From NCBI GenBank assembly GCA_028622995.1, contig JAJQJQ010000075.1:62001-126000 (forward strand): 64,000 nt of DNA, given 5' to 3'. Numbering within the stretch: position 1 is the stretch's first letter; each line of letters begins with the position of its first letter. A model generated the notes under the pieces. It saw only the letters and a program-made list of their open reading frames with translations, had not been told where the DNA came from and searched no databases. The DNA comes from Panagrolaimus kolymaensis. Taxonomy: Eukaryota > Nematoda > Chromadorea > Rhabditida > Panagrolaimidae. This document shows, in pieces, positions 50,551 through 62,111 of this stretch. The translations under genes and the position numbers were made by a program.

Positions 50551-51654
50551 CTAAAGTATTTTACAACATGGTTCACTACTGCTTTTATTTTTTTCTGTTG
50601 AATGAGTTTTAAATGATCCTGTGGCATATAATATTGCTTCATCAAATACCCGTTTAAGTCCACGATGAGTTAATGCCGAACATGGTAAATATGTTATACA
50701 ACCCATCTAAAAAAATAATGCAGTCTTTAAAAATTATCGCTGGAAGACAAAAAGAATTTCGTTGTAGGATCAAAAAAAAATTTTTGATGCCAAAAAAAAA
50801 AAAAGAAGCTTACATCTCTCGCGGATTGTTGAGCATTTTTAGGATCCACCCTTTCATTGGGTGTTACAGAATCACATAAATCTTCTTTAGTTCCTACAAG
50901 AATAACTGGAACATCGTCACCCACATATTTACGAATTTCAGGCATCCATATACTTTCACAATTAATTAAACTATTTTTATCTATTAATGAAAAGCATAAT
51001 AAAAATACATCCGTGTGCGGATATCCAAGGCAACGTAAATGTGAATATTCTTCCTGAAGAAGAAAAAAATTGGAAAAAACATTAAAAAGTCTCAATGGTA
51101 ATTTAGTTATTTAAATTAGAGGCGTGTATCGTCAAGAAAAAATTCTAAAAATGGTTATGATTCTCGAGGCGAAAACATTTAAGAATCGCAGTGTTTAAGA
51201 GCGAAATAATTTTTATAATAATAAAATCACACGAACCTGTCCAGCAGTATCAAATAAATTTAAAGTATATCTTTTTTGTTCAATATTAACTGTAACAGCC
51301 CAATTATCAAATATTGTGGTTTCATAATTGCCAACAAATTGCTTTTCAGTATATGCTAATAGCAAACTAAAAAATATTCAAGTTAATAAATTTACATAAA
51401 GAAAAAAAATTTTATAAAAGTTATTTAATGAATTAGATTTTTGACATTCGAGGAAAAAATCAAAATGGATGTTTTTAAAATTTATTTTCGATTAAATTTA
51501 AAAACGAAGTTTTTTCCACTAAAAAATTACTAAAATAAAAGAAAGAAATTTTTTAATCAACAAAAGGTTTATGGCTGTCAGGGATTTAAAAAACAAACCT
51601 AGTTTTTCCAACATATGCATCTCCAACAACCACAAGTTTAATAGTTTTTTCCAT
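50551..51654 (-). CDS. Rho-family small GTPase with atypical P-loop
   Basis: Four exons read in phase (51654-51599, 51366-51237, 51053-50814, 50706-50551), giving 193 aa. All G-boxes are present: P-loop GDAYVGKTS, switch I YETTIFDN, switch II DTAGQEEYSHL, VGTKED and CSALTHRGLK. SLIDKNSL and WMPEIRKY are Rho-family signatures, closest to Cdc42/Rac/RhoU-type proteins. The P-loop has Ala-Tyr where most Rho proteins have Gly12-Ala13, and the Rho insert region is short. The C-terminus is CCKIL: a CAAX box ending in Leu (geranylgeranylation expected) after a second Cys that may be palmitoylated. I recall the C. elegans Chp/Wrch-like CHW-1 also having Ala at position 12, so orthology is possible but not shown. 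A regulator of the actin cytoskeleton or polarity is inferred. Confidence 0.9.
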
Positions 51655-54600
51655 TATTATTTTTATTCGTTTAATTTAAATTTTAAAAGCAGCCACCAAA
51701 AAATAATAAAAAAATAGGATCTCTGCCAAAAAATAAAGCAAAATGTGAAATTATTCAATCATCAAAAAAAATATAAAAAATAAAAATAACGGTGTAATAG
51801 GAAAAAATAATTCCAAAATGTTGAGAAACAAGAATTTTAAAAAGTTTCTTTTGAAAAATGAATTATTAGTCACACACAGCTTTTTCTTTTTTTCTTTTAA
51901 AAACTTCAAATAAAAAGGGAGCGCCTGAAGCAGCTTTTCTTTGCTTTGAGTGTTGAAATAAAAAAAAAACTTTTCAATCGATGAATCAAAATTGAGCTTC
52001 GTCAAGCCCAAGAAAAAAATATAATCGTGGAGGCGAGGGAGGAAATAAGCAAACAAGCAACAATCGATGAATGAATGAAAATACCTGAAAGTAAAATATT
52101 TGTTTCATACACTTTTTGAACGAATGAAAAAAAACGCGTGGTGATAAAAAAATTTTACTGACTGATAACAAAAAATTGTGTAAAAGAATTTTAAAGGGCT
52201 TTTTTATGGGAAATGTGAGTTTAATTTTTGTTGAGGTGACAAAAAAAAAATAATGCTTGAGAATAAAAATAAAACAATAACCATTTTTTTTTCTAACGAA
52301 AGAGCAAAAAACTTTGGGAATTTTAAGTTTAAAAAAATTCATAAATAATTTTATTTAAAAAAATGTATCGCTTTAAAATACAAAAGTAAATAATCGCTTG
52401 TTAGCAAATTTCAAGAAATAAGATTTTTTTAACTTCTATGTAATCATTTTCTTGCTATTTTTTAAGACCTCCGCGCTTCAAATAAAAGAGGGTTTAAACA
52501 AAATAATATTAATTTATTAAAATACTTTAAAGTTTTTGTTTGTGAAACTAATTCCAGACAGAAAGCTTTTTCTTGAAAAATCAAAAAATTGCACAATAGA
52601 AAGAAAAATAAGGAAATCTCTAAATTCATGAAAGTCATATTACTCGAAAAATTTAAAATTATCTAGAAAAATATTAATTAGTTTTTTATTTAACTAACAT
52701 GAGCTTTTTTGAGGATAGTCAATACTCTTTTCTATTTTTTCTTCGAAAACAAGACAAAACAAATAAAATCCCAAAAAAATGAAAAAATGGAAACAAACCC
52801 ATAAAGCTTTTAGTATGTTTTGTTTGGATTTGGAAACAAAAGCCAGAAAGTAACAAAAAAAAAATAAAAAAGATTAATTTTAAAACAATGGACACAAAAA
52901 ATAGCCATTTTTATATAAATAAAATTTTTAAATGATTACAAAACATTACGTAATTTATTTGTAAATCATCATTTTTTAATATGCCTTTAGTTAACAATAA
53001 ATTTTTTTATTGTACACAAACGAATTATGCCCAATCCCTATAAACTCTTTCGAACAACCACCATCAACAAATTTAAAAAAAAAGTTTCAAAACAAAACCC
53101 TTTTTTCCATTTTTTTAAACAGAGACTATAAAAATCAAAAACATACAAACATATAATTTTTTTGCCTTGTTTCGAATCAAAAAAAAAAGAAGAAAGAAAA
53201 AAGGGATTTAAATCGCGTTAGAAAAAAAAAGTCAAATTAAAAAGATTAGTAGCAACCGCAACAAAAAAAAATGATTTTCATTGCGCATTTTCTTTTTCTC
53301 TTTCGCTCTTTGGAGTTTGCAATGGCGTGGCTAGTTTTGAGTTTTTTTATGTTCGGTCAACAACATCGTCGTCGTCGCTGTAAAACTAAAACGCAAATGA
53401 AAATGTTTCAATTTTCTTTACATTCTTTCTTTTTTTTTTGGTTGAAAAATTCAAACATTGGAAAAATAAAGGTTAAAAAGCGGAAACAGAGCGAAACGAG
53501 AAACATAACAAACCAAATAAAATTAAATAAATACTACCGCAAATGGGAAGAAGAAGAAAAAAGTGGAGGGAAAAAAATTAAAAATATGATGAAATTTTAG
53601 AGAGTTCAAACGAAGAAGATGAGAAAATGAAGGGAAAAAAAGAAGGTAAGGTTATTGTTAGGTCAACAAGATTAGTAGGAAGGAAAGGATGGAGCTAAAA
53701 TGAATGTAAATACAACCAAACAAAAAAAATGACGTTCTTTATAAAACTTATCAGCCACGTTTTTTTTGATAGAATTTTTGATGATTTTTTAAAATCGCTA
53801 ATTTTTACGGTTTTAAAAATAAGTTTTTAAAGGTTTTAGTTATAAATTTTAAAAAAAGTTGTATTTTTTGGAACTAAAATTCTTGAAAGGAAAATAATGT
53901 TTTTATTTTTTGAGAAAGTATCAAAGCCTTAAAAAACTGGGGTAAGAAAGAAATGGATAAAAAAAAATCAAAGAAATTCCACAGATTTTTAAAAAAATAT
54001 TAAAATTTTGAAACTAAATTTTGCTACACACGAAGATGAAAAAATGGAGACTAAACCAAAAAATATTTTGTTCTTTTGTAAAAAAAAGCTTTTATGAACA
54101 AAAAAAGCAAAAACTAAACCAAATAAGTTTTTTTTTCTTTATATTTTATTTGAAAGAACTACTCTCTCTCTATTTACAAAAAATGCGCGAAAAGTGAAAA
54201 ATAAAAAAAACAGCTCTTAAAAATTCATTCATTTCAAACTTTTCAAAAACTCTTTGCATTAAAAATTGCTCTCTTTTTTAATTTTTTCAAGATAAATTTT
54301 CTAAGAATTTTGAAGAACGAATGAAAAAAACAGTTAGAGACTCAACAATAATAAAAAAAAAGCTCAAATAAGCAATCAAAAAAAAAACAGAAAAAAAGAA
54401 AGAAAAAATACAACTGTATTACCTCCATTTTTTGATTTGTTTGATTTAATTCTTTTTTTTGTTGTATGTCGGAGGTTTACAAAAAAAAAATTCATGAAAG
54501 CAGCGAAAGATAGAAAAAAGAAAGAAAGAAAGAATAAAAAAACTTTTGTTTTGGTCATTCTTTTTTTCTTCTTCTTCATTTTCACAAGCAAAAACAACTT

Positions 54601-56510
54601 TCGATAGAAAAAAGCATGAGAAAAAAAAAATCACATCACTCTGGAATCTTTTTTGAAAACTACATCAACAACAAAAAACGGGGGAGAAAATCCAAAAGAA
54701 AGAAAGTAAAAAAAAAGAGATGAGCGAAATCCTCTCTCTTTCTTTTCAAGGAGGATAAAATTGATGGAAGTTTTTGGAACCCATTTTTTTAAAGAAAAAA
54801 ATAAATTTTCTTTTGACCATTCAAATAAAAATGAGAGGAAAAAAATTGCGATGGATTTGAAGAAGGACCGAAGACATCTTCTCTTTTTTTGAAATTAGGA
54901 AACAAGAGGATGGATTTGGATTTTGGTTTTGTTCGGTTTTGTAGCAGGATTTCTTCTTCAATTTTTTTTTGTCATTTAAAGTCGCATATCCTGTTTTTTT
55001 TTGTTACGTTTTTTTGTTCAATAAAAATTTAAGAAAGAAACTCTCTTCGATTAAACAAATTTTCTAAAAGCGTTAATTTGATTGGATTAAAGAAAATGAA
55101 AAAAGTGTGGATAAAATGGAGGTAATAAATGATAAAACTCAAAACAAAAAAGTAAAAAAGTTTATAAACAGTAAATCCAAAAGTTTCGAATTAAAATATC
55201 AAGCACGAAAAATAAAATAAAAATCATACACATTTTTAAACTTTAAAAACAAAAAATGTTAATACAAACGCAAAAAAAAATTGTAATACAAAAAACGAAA
55301 ATAAATACTAATGTTTTTTGTTTGTTTGTTTCACAAAAGAAAAGAAAAACATTAAAGCATGCTTCAATAAAAAAAAATAGAAGCTTTTCACTATTTTTTG
55401 TTGTTGCTTAAACAAAAACGTGTTTTACATTTTTGGTTTTTTATTTATTTTTGTATTTTTAGGGTCAAGAAAAACGCGATAGCGAAGGAATAGAAAAAAA
55501 AATATAGGTGAAGTGGAGTTTTTAAAAATAAAAGCAAAAAAGACCAAAACAAGCTAACAGCAAGCAAGCAACCAAACCAAAACTATCAAAACTCTCGAAA
55601 CACACTTCTTCGCTTGCTTTCACTCTTTTCGTTCAACAACGAACGAGTCAATGGAACAAAAAAAGACAGTTTTTTGGTTTCGCGTATTATTTTTCTAACT
55701 GCTTCAACAACTAAAGCAAACATAACTATTATCGATTAATGTTGTTGTTTGTTGGTATAACAAAAATAAAAGTGACGATAAAAAAAGCAAAGGCAATGGT
55801 TTCATTTTTATTGTAATTTTTTTTCGTTTCTTTTTTTTTCGATGTAAAAAATTTAGTATTGAAGCATATTTGAGTAATGTGTTTGATAACTTTTTTTTGT
55901 TGATTATTTTTGAATCTTAGAAAACATTCTTAAAATTTAATATTTCGCTGTTTTTTTTCAAAGAAAATATTAATTTAAAATTTTATTATTACAACTTTTT
56001 CTTTCTGAAAATAGTCCAATTTTTTTTTCTGTTATGCGAGTTGAGGATTCATAATTCTTTAAATTTGGTAATTTATATCTTTGCTTTAAGTTTAAAAAAA
56101 TTTATTCGTTGGTTTTTAATAAGCTTTTTCTATCGATTATTAAAGCCATGTTTAATTTTAAAAAATATACAAAAAATTATTTTATTTTTAAACTTTATTA
56201 CAAAAATGTTTATAATTACATTATTATATTACTGCTCTTAAAAATAGAGCAACAAAAAAAATAGCACCGGGCTTTAAAAACAAAAACAAAGATTGTGATT
56301 TAGAGAGACGAGAAAATAAAAATAAAAATATTGATATGCAAATATAAATGGCACAAAAAAATATTGTAATTATTAATTAATAAAAAAAATACACAGATTC
56401 AAAACAATTTCGCGTTGATATAAAAAATCATTTAAAAAATAAAGAAAAAACTTTGGCACTCCAAAAATGAAAAATTGTGACTTTTTTTTTAAAAATGTGA
56501 GCAAAATTAT
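51655..56510. other. 4.9-kb gene-free region
   Basis: Contains the 5' side of the Rho GTPase gene and the 3' side of the ZIP-like gene. Long A-rich and T-rich tracts dominate. Open frames (for example 51751-52342, 53271-53600, 54376-54634) are Phe/Lys-rich with no domain, no conserved ends and no splice partners. Nothing supported. Confidence 0.5.
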
Positions 56511-59500
56511 TTATTGTGGCGGACCTCCATCATCACCGAAGATACTCATAAAGAACATGAAACAAAGGCCAAAAGCAATTCCAGAAAATTGTAAAACTGT
56601 AATTAAAATGGATTCCGGAAGATTTTCTCTTAAAACTTCATTAAGAGAATCACGAATTTCTGGGAGCTGAAAAATGTTTAAAAATTTAATTAAACGTTTA
56701 TTTTTTTATTTTTTGTATTCAAAAATTTTGAGCTTCAAGACAAAGCTGGCTGTTTTTCTTTTTGAGACACATAATTTCTCGCTCCTTCGTTTCAAAAAAT
56801 AATATAACTTACCAAAGTGCCCAAAAAAATATAAAAATACATTCCAGAAGAAATGGAAAAAATATATTCATCGTATCCTTCATTAACATTATCCAATAAA
56901 ACTCCAACACAAAATCCTAAATATGATAGCAACATTGGAATCAAATTAAGCAATAAAGTTCTTTTTAATCCAAGACCAGAATTAACCAAAATTGCGAGGG
57001 TTCCAAGTTCTTGAGGAAATTGTTGAGACACAACTGCCAAACCAATCGAAATTCCTTTGGTTAAGGAATCAGAAAATGCAGCGCCCGTAGACATTCCATC
57101 AACAAAATTATTTGCTGATGAACCAAATAAAATCATATATGCGACATTAGCAATTTCAGTTTGATGATTTGTGGATATTGGAATTACTTGTTTATCTACG
57201 ATATCCACGGTGACTCCCATTTCGGGATCCATATCTTTTGGGCATGAAGGATCAGTTTCAATTGAAATTTCAGGGATTTTGCTGTCCTTAAAAAAAGAGT
57301 GTAAAAATGCAAAAATTAAATTTAACCTTTTTTTTCAAACATTTAACCGAAAATTACATTATTTAACAAAATTTTTAAAAAGTTGTTCAAAAAATTAATA
57401 ACAAATTCCTGAAATTCGTGAATTTCCATGGCAAAAAAATATTTCCGATTTCAGAGCACTCTTTGCTATTTTACCCATTTTTCTCATTAGCTAGACATTT
57501 TTGAAAGTAACTAAATTATGACAATAATCATTTAATTCATTTTACTATCATAGGAGAGTAATCATTTTCAAGCAATAATTTGCATTTTTTTTTTAATTTC
57601 TTTCGCAAATTATAATTTCATTTCCGAAGTGCGAAAAAAAATTTTTTTGCATATTTTTTTAAATTCCTTACTTTAGTTTGATAATGGATTGTTGGAGGAC
57701 ATGAAAGAGAATTCATTGAAGAAGAAGTTGTGGAATCTGTATCTTCACTATCTTTCCGCTCATTGAGAGTTCCCATATCAATAAAATTCCCATTCACAGT
57801 TCGATATTTTATTTCATCAATTGAATCAGAACGAACAAGAACAACTCGGCGGCGTTTTGAAAGCTTTAAGAAAAATTTGATTTTAATAGGAGACTGAAAG
57901 AAAAAATGGGGAAACTTACGGTTCTCATAAGATTATTCGTAATCATTTGAACTTCGAGTTCATTCTGAAAATTTTTTTAAATTAAATTTAGAATTGTTTA
58001 ATCAAAATATTTAATGTATTAAATCAGAATTTTAACTTTCTATTTTTTTTTTTTGTACTTTACCGTTCCACCAATAAAAAAAATAATATATCGAACACTT
58101 TAAAAAAATATTAAAAGAAAAAAAAACAGGAGAAAAGAATAATTTATCATTTTTTTTTCTTTGCTTATCAAGATTATTCGTCTCCTATGCCCCTGTAGTA
58201 GCAACAACTACAAACTAATTCGTAAAACCGAACCTTTCAAACAAACAAAAAAATGTATGTTCGGAAAAATTTGAAACTCAAACTTTTCTGAAGAAAAAAA
58301 ATTTTAAATGTTAAAAAAACTCTACCTTTAATTCATCCTTTTCTTTTTCAATATCAACTCCACCATTTTTAATATTATTATTTCCATTGGTTAATGAAGA
58401 TCTTTTAAGGGAAAGCCATTTCATTTTTCGCTTTTTTTCTTTAATTTTTTTATGTAGCTTTGTTTCATTTATTACTGAACAAAGTGTGGAAGCGTGAATC
58501 TTTCTTTTGGCTGAACGACGCTGAAATTATGGAACTTTCTTTAACAATTTTTCTTTGCATTTAAGAATGCCTTTTTTGGTAAAAATTTAAAAACAAAATA
58601 AATGGTAAAAATAAAGACAAACAAACCCTTTTGATTTCTAAAAAAAATTGTAAAAATCGATCCACCGCAAAAAATAAATATAATGCTCCAACAATGCACC
58701 AACATTTTGCAACATAATTAAATGATGGTAAAGTTGTTAATGTAAAAGCCTAAAAAAAGCCTCGAAATTAAACTAACTATAAATAACTTTGGTGGAAAAA
58801 ATTAATTTCTTACAGATGGAATAAGAATAAATAACACAGAACCCGACATTGCACCAACGCCCAAAGCCACGAGGAAAGTCATAAATCGATCGTAGAGGGA
58901 TTTGCTCAATAATGGAACAAGTAACATTCCAAGGGGGGCAGCGATAGCTGAGACTGTCACAAGTGATAATCCAATAACCCATGCTAAAAAAATTTTTTAA
59001 TTGTGATTTTTTTGGGGTTAAAAAAATGGAAAACTCACTTTCCCATGGCTCAGGCTTATCAGAATCTTGGTTTTCAATAATATCATTAAAATTTCCTGTA
59101 TTAAATGCTTCACCAAGTAATGCATGTAAATATTGAGAACCATTATTATTGACCTAAAATAAAATTTGAAAATAAATATTTATTTATTTAGTTATTAATT
59201 TTTATTTTTATATGGAAAAGCCATCTCATTTTTAACATCATAGAAATTTGACGCGATAAATTTATAAAAAATCTGCGACGTAAAAATTTTATTTTACCCA
59301 TTTATCTTTTTTCTTATTTTTTAAAAATCAAAAGTTCGCCAAAAATAAGTTTGTTTATGAAATTTCGTATTTTTTTTAATTGTGAAAATTTCGTAGAAGA
59401 AAATTAAAGCTTTCTTTTTTAAAATGTTCTTTAACAGTAAAAAATATAAACACTATAAAGCGACTCCAAAAAAAAACGATTTGCTATGAATCTCGAAAAA

Positions 59501-60635
59501 AGGCACATAGGGAGCCAGCCACCTTTTCTAGTTTATTATGGATTTATAGTTTCCAAATTTCAAGATAAATGTCAGTTAAATTCAGAAAAATTCACGAGAC
59601 TAAATCCCCGTTACTATCAGGAAATAATGAAACGCATGATTTAAAAGTCCTCTTACCATTACCATTTCCATTATCGCCATTTAATAATTATTTTCTCTCT
59701 CACAAATTAATTAATTAATTTTTGATATATTCATCATTACAGAGGTTTTCAATAAATTTAATTTTAAAAATAATTAACAAAAAAACAACAAATCAAAATA
59801 ATATTTATTTTAATGTGGAAAGAAAAAAAGAATTATTTTTATAATAATAAAAAATAAATTATGGATCGAAAAACGAGTTAAAAAGTTTTACCTCTTTTTT
59901 GAGTTTGATTTCTTTCCTTTTTCTTCCTCTCTTTCTTCTTTGTTGAAGGGCGTTAAGAGTTATTTTGACATATTATTTTTTGATGCTTATCAGCATCAAC
60001 ACAAAAAAAAATAGAAGCGTTATTTTTTTTATTTTTGAAACATCTTAAAAAATCAAGCAAACGAGAAAGAAGGAAGATGAAAGAAAACAAGAAAGACGAG
60101 GAGGGAGCCACGATGATGAAGGATTACCTGTCTGTTTTTTTAATTTTCTTTTATTTAGAAATAATATTTTTTTAAAGTGTGAGGGAAATGATTTTTACGT
60201 CACACGAAAAAATAAATTAGAGAGAGCTTTAATTTTTGATGTTTATTTGGTAATTTATTATTTCTTGTTCATTTTATTAAGAAAGAATTATCTAGTTTGG
60301 TAGCGTTCTAAATTGAAAAAGTTTTATATTTTTTTAAACTATCTAACTTTTTTTTACGAATTCTATTTTTTGCTCAATAGAAATAAAATTATTTTCATGC
60401 GAGGCAAATATTATTTATAAAATAAATTTTTTTTGGGACAAACGTCCATTTTTTTATCCTTTCCTATTGCAGAATAATTAATAAATGTTGTGACATCAAA
60501 AAAAATTTAAAGGTTTTTTAAAGACTAGAAAAAACATTTAAAACTTACTGGAGCTGTTGGATATAATGGAAGTTGTGGGATTTGAGTTACCATTGGAGGC
60601 GGCATAAACGTATAATTTGGTGATATGAGACTCAT
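56511..60635 (-). CDS. ZIP (SLC39)-family protein lacking canonical metal ligands
   Basis: Nine exons read in phase (60635-60549, 59153-59039, 58983-58814, 58749-58627, 58520-58326, 57964-57920, 57863-57672, 57286-56813, 56666-56511), giving 518 aa. The ATG directly follows an acceptor (TTTCAG), so the message is trans-spliced or has an upstream exon. Layout is LIV-1 ZIP-like: TM1-3 (about 70-165), a long basic then acidic loop (166-350), and TM4-8. TM4 has NNFVDGMSTGAAF and TM5 has SQQFPQELGTLAILV, matching by position HNFxDGLAIGASF and H/E-E-x-P-H-E-L-G-D-F of ZIPs. The usual ligands are replaced: His by Asn in TM4, and both TM5 His/Glu-type ligands by Gln, with only the last Glu kept. The His at the end of TM2 is also missing. 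A membrane protein is certain; zinc transport is doubtful. Confidence 0.85.
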
Positions 60636-61200
60636 CTGAAACATCAAAGTTTATTAATCTTAAAAAAAATTACTTTAGTGGTTTACAAGTTAAATAACAA
60701 ACATACATATAAACACGATATTTACTCTCTATTTATAAGTCTTTCTTTAAAAGATGTTTTTTAACTTTTTGAAAAGCAAATAAACTTAAAAAAGAAGAAA
60801 AACGGTAATGCGCGTACGTGAAAATGTGGCTTTTTTTTTACAATATTATATCACCAGTCTAGCCTAGTCATTTTAGAATTTCTTAAAAATTTGCAAAAAA
60901 AAATCCAAATAACCCATGATTTTGCTTTTAAAATTTCAAGGAAAAAGAACAAAATCTCAAAACTCTCCAAATATTATTATATCTTTGAAAGTTTAAATAT
61001 TTTTCAAAGCTTTGAAACCAAAATTCGAGAAAGAATAATTTGTTGAATGATTTTCATTTTTAAAGCTAAAAAAATGCAAAATCAGTTTGAAAAAAAGGAA
61101 AGTTGCTTTTTTTTAAATTTAAAAAATTGCGGTTTGCTTTTTTATACAAACTATAATTATCGCCGCTGATAAAAAAAAGAGAGTGAGTTTAGAAAAAAAG

Positions 61201-61687
61201 GGGTCTGGGTAAATCGAGGCAAAGCAATCAAAAAAGCAGGCATGGTATTTCGAGGCAAAGCAGGGTATTTCGAGGCAAAAGCAGGGTATTTCGAGGCAAA
61301 ATAAAAAGGCAACGTCTAATTACTATCAATCAACTTCTCTCGAAATTCTGAACAAATTATTTTCAATCATTACCCAAAGCCTATAAAATTTTTTTGAGTT
61401 ACGTGATTTCCCTATTGTTCCTTTCTGATTTATAGGCTTTCGCTATGGATTATGTTTACTCATAGGGTTTCCCTATGGATCATTTTTGTCTCATAGGGAA
61501 AGCACGTAACTCAAAAAAATTTTATAGGCTTTGGGTAATGATTGAAAATAATTTGTTCAGAATTTCGAGAGAAGTTGATTGATAGTAATTAGACGTTGCC
61601 TTTTTATTTTGCCTCGAAATACCCTGCTTTTGCCTCGAAATACCATGCCTGCCTTTTTGATTGCTTTGCCTCGATTTACCCAGACCC
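61201..61687. mobile_element. 487-bp MULE-like foldback element
   Basis: Long inverted arms of about 200 bp start GGGTCTGGGTAAATCGAGGC and end with the complement. A perfect 9-bp direct duplication GAAAAAAAG flanks it (61192-61200, 61688-61696). Long arms plus a 9-bp duplication suit Mutator-like elements. Near the ends both arms carry tandem units of the form GGTATTTCGAGGCAAAGCAG: three on the left, two on the right. The 55-bp centre contains repeated CCCTATGGAT/TCATAGGG motifs. No coding capacity. Confidence 0.85.
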
Positions 61688-61812
61688 GAAAAAAAGCGGA
61701 ATAGAAAAAGGAAGCGTCCAAGTTAAGTAAATTAGTGATGGCCGTTGCTCTTACTTTTTTTTCTTCTTCTGATAAGCGACAAGGAGAAACTAGAGTTACA
61801 AAAATTATTATA

Positions 61813-62111
61813 CAATGCCTTACATCCAACTGGAATCAATTTCACCGTTTGTAACCGTTTGTAACCGTTTGTAACCGGTTTGCACCGAAGGATGCAATGC
61901 CAAAAAGTCTCTTTCATTTGAAAATTTTTTCAAGCAAAGTTTCCATAAATTTTTTTGAAAGTTTTCGTAAGCTTTTGAAATATTTTTTTCAAATTTTTGG
62001 TTGTAAAAATTTTCAAATGAAAGAGAGTTTTTGGCATTGCATCCTCCGGTGCAAACCGGTTACAAACGGTTACAAACGGTGAAATTGATTCCAGTTGGAT
62101 GTAAGGCATTG
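61813..62111. mobile_element. 299-bp Tc1/mariner-like foldback MITE
   Basis: Inverted arms start CAATGCCTTACATCCAACTG and end with the complement; each end is flanked by TA (61811-61812, 62112-62113), the Tc1/mariner target. The arms contain tandem copies of GTTTGTAACC, three on the left and two on the right, and continue through TGCAATGCCAAAAA / TTTTTGGCATTGCA. No coding capacity. Confidence 0.85.

Noticed and set aside
51751..52342. Overlapping Phe/Lys-rich frames upstream of the Rho GTPase
   Set aside because: Composition follows A/T tracts and no family resemblance was seen.
61201..62111. CRISPR-like array suspicion from repeated GGTATTTCGAGGCAAA and GTTTGTAACC units
   Set aside because: Repeats are contiguous tandem units inside transposon arms, without unique spacers, in a eukaryotic genome.
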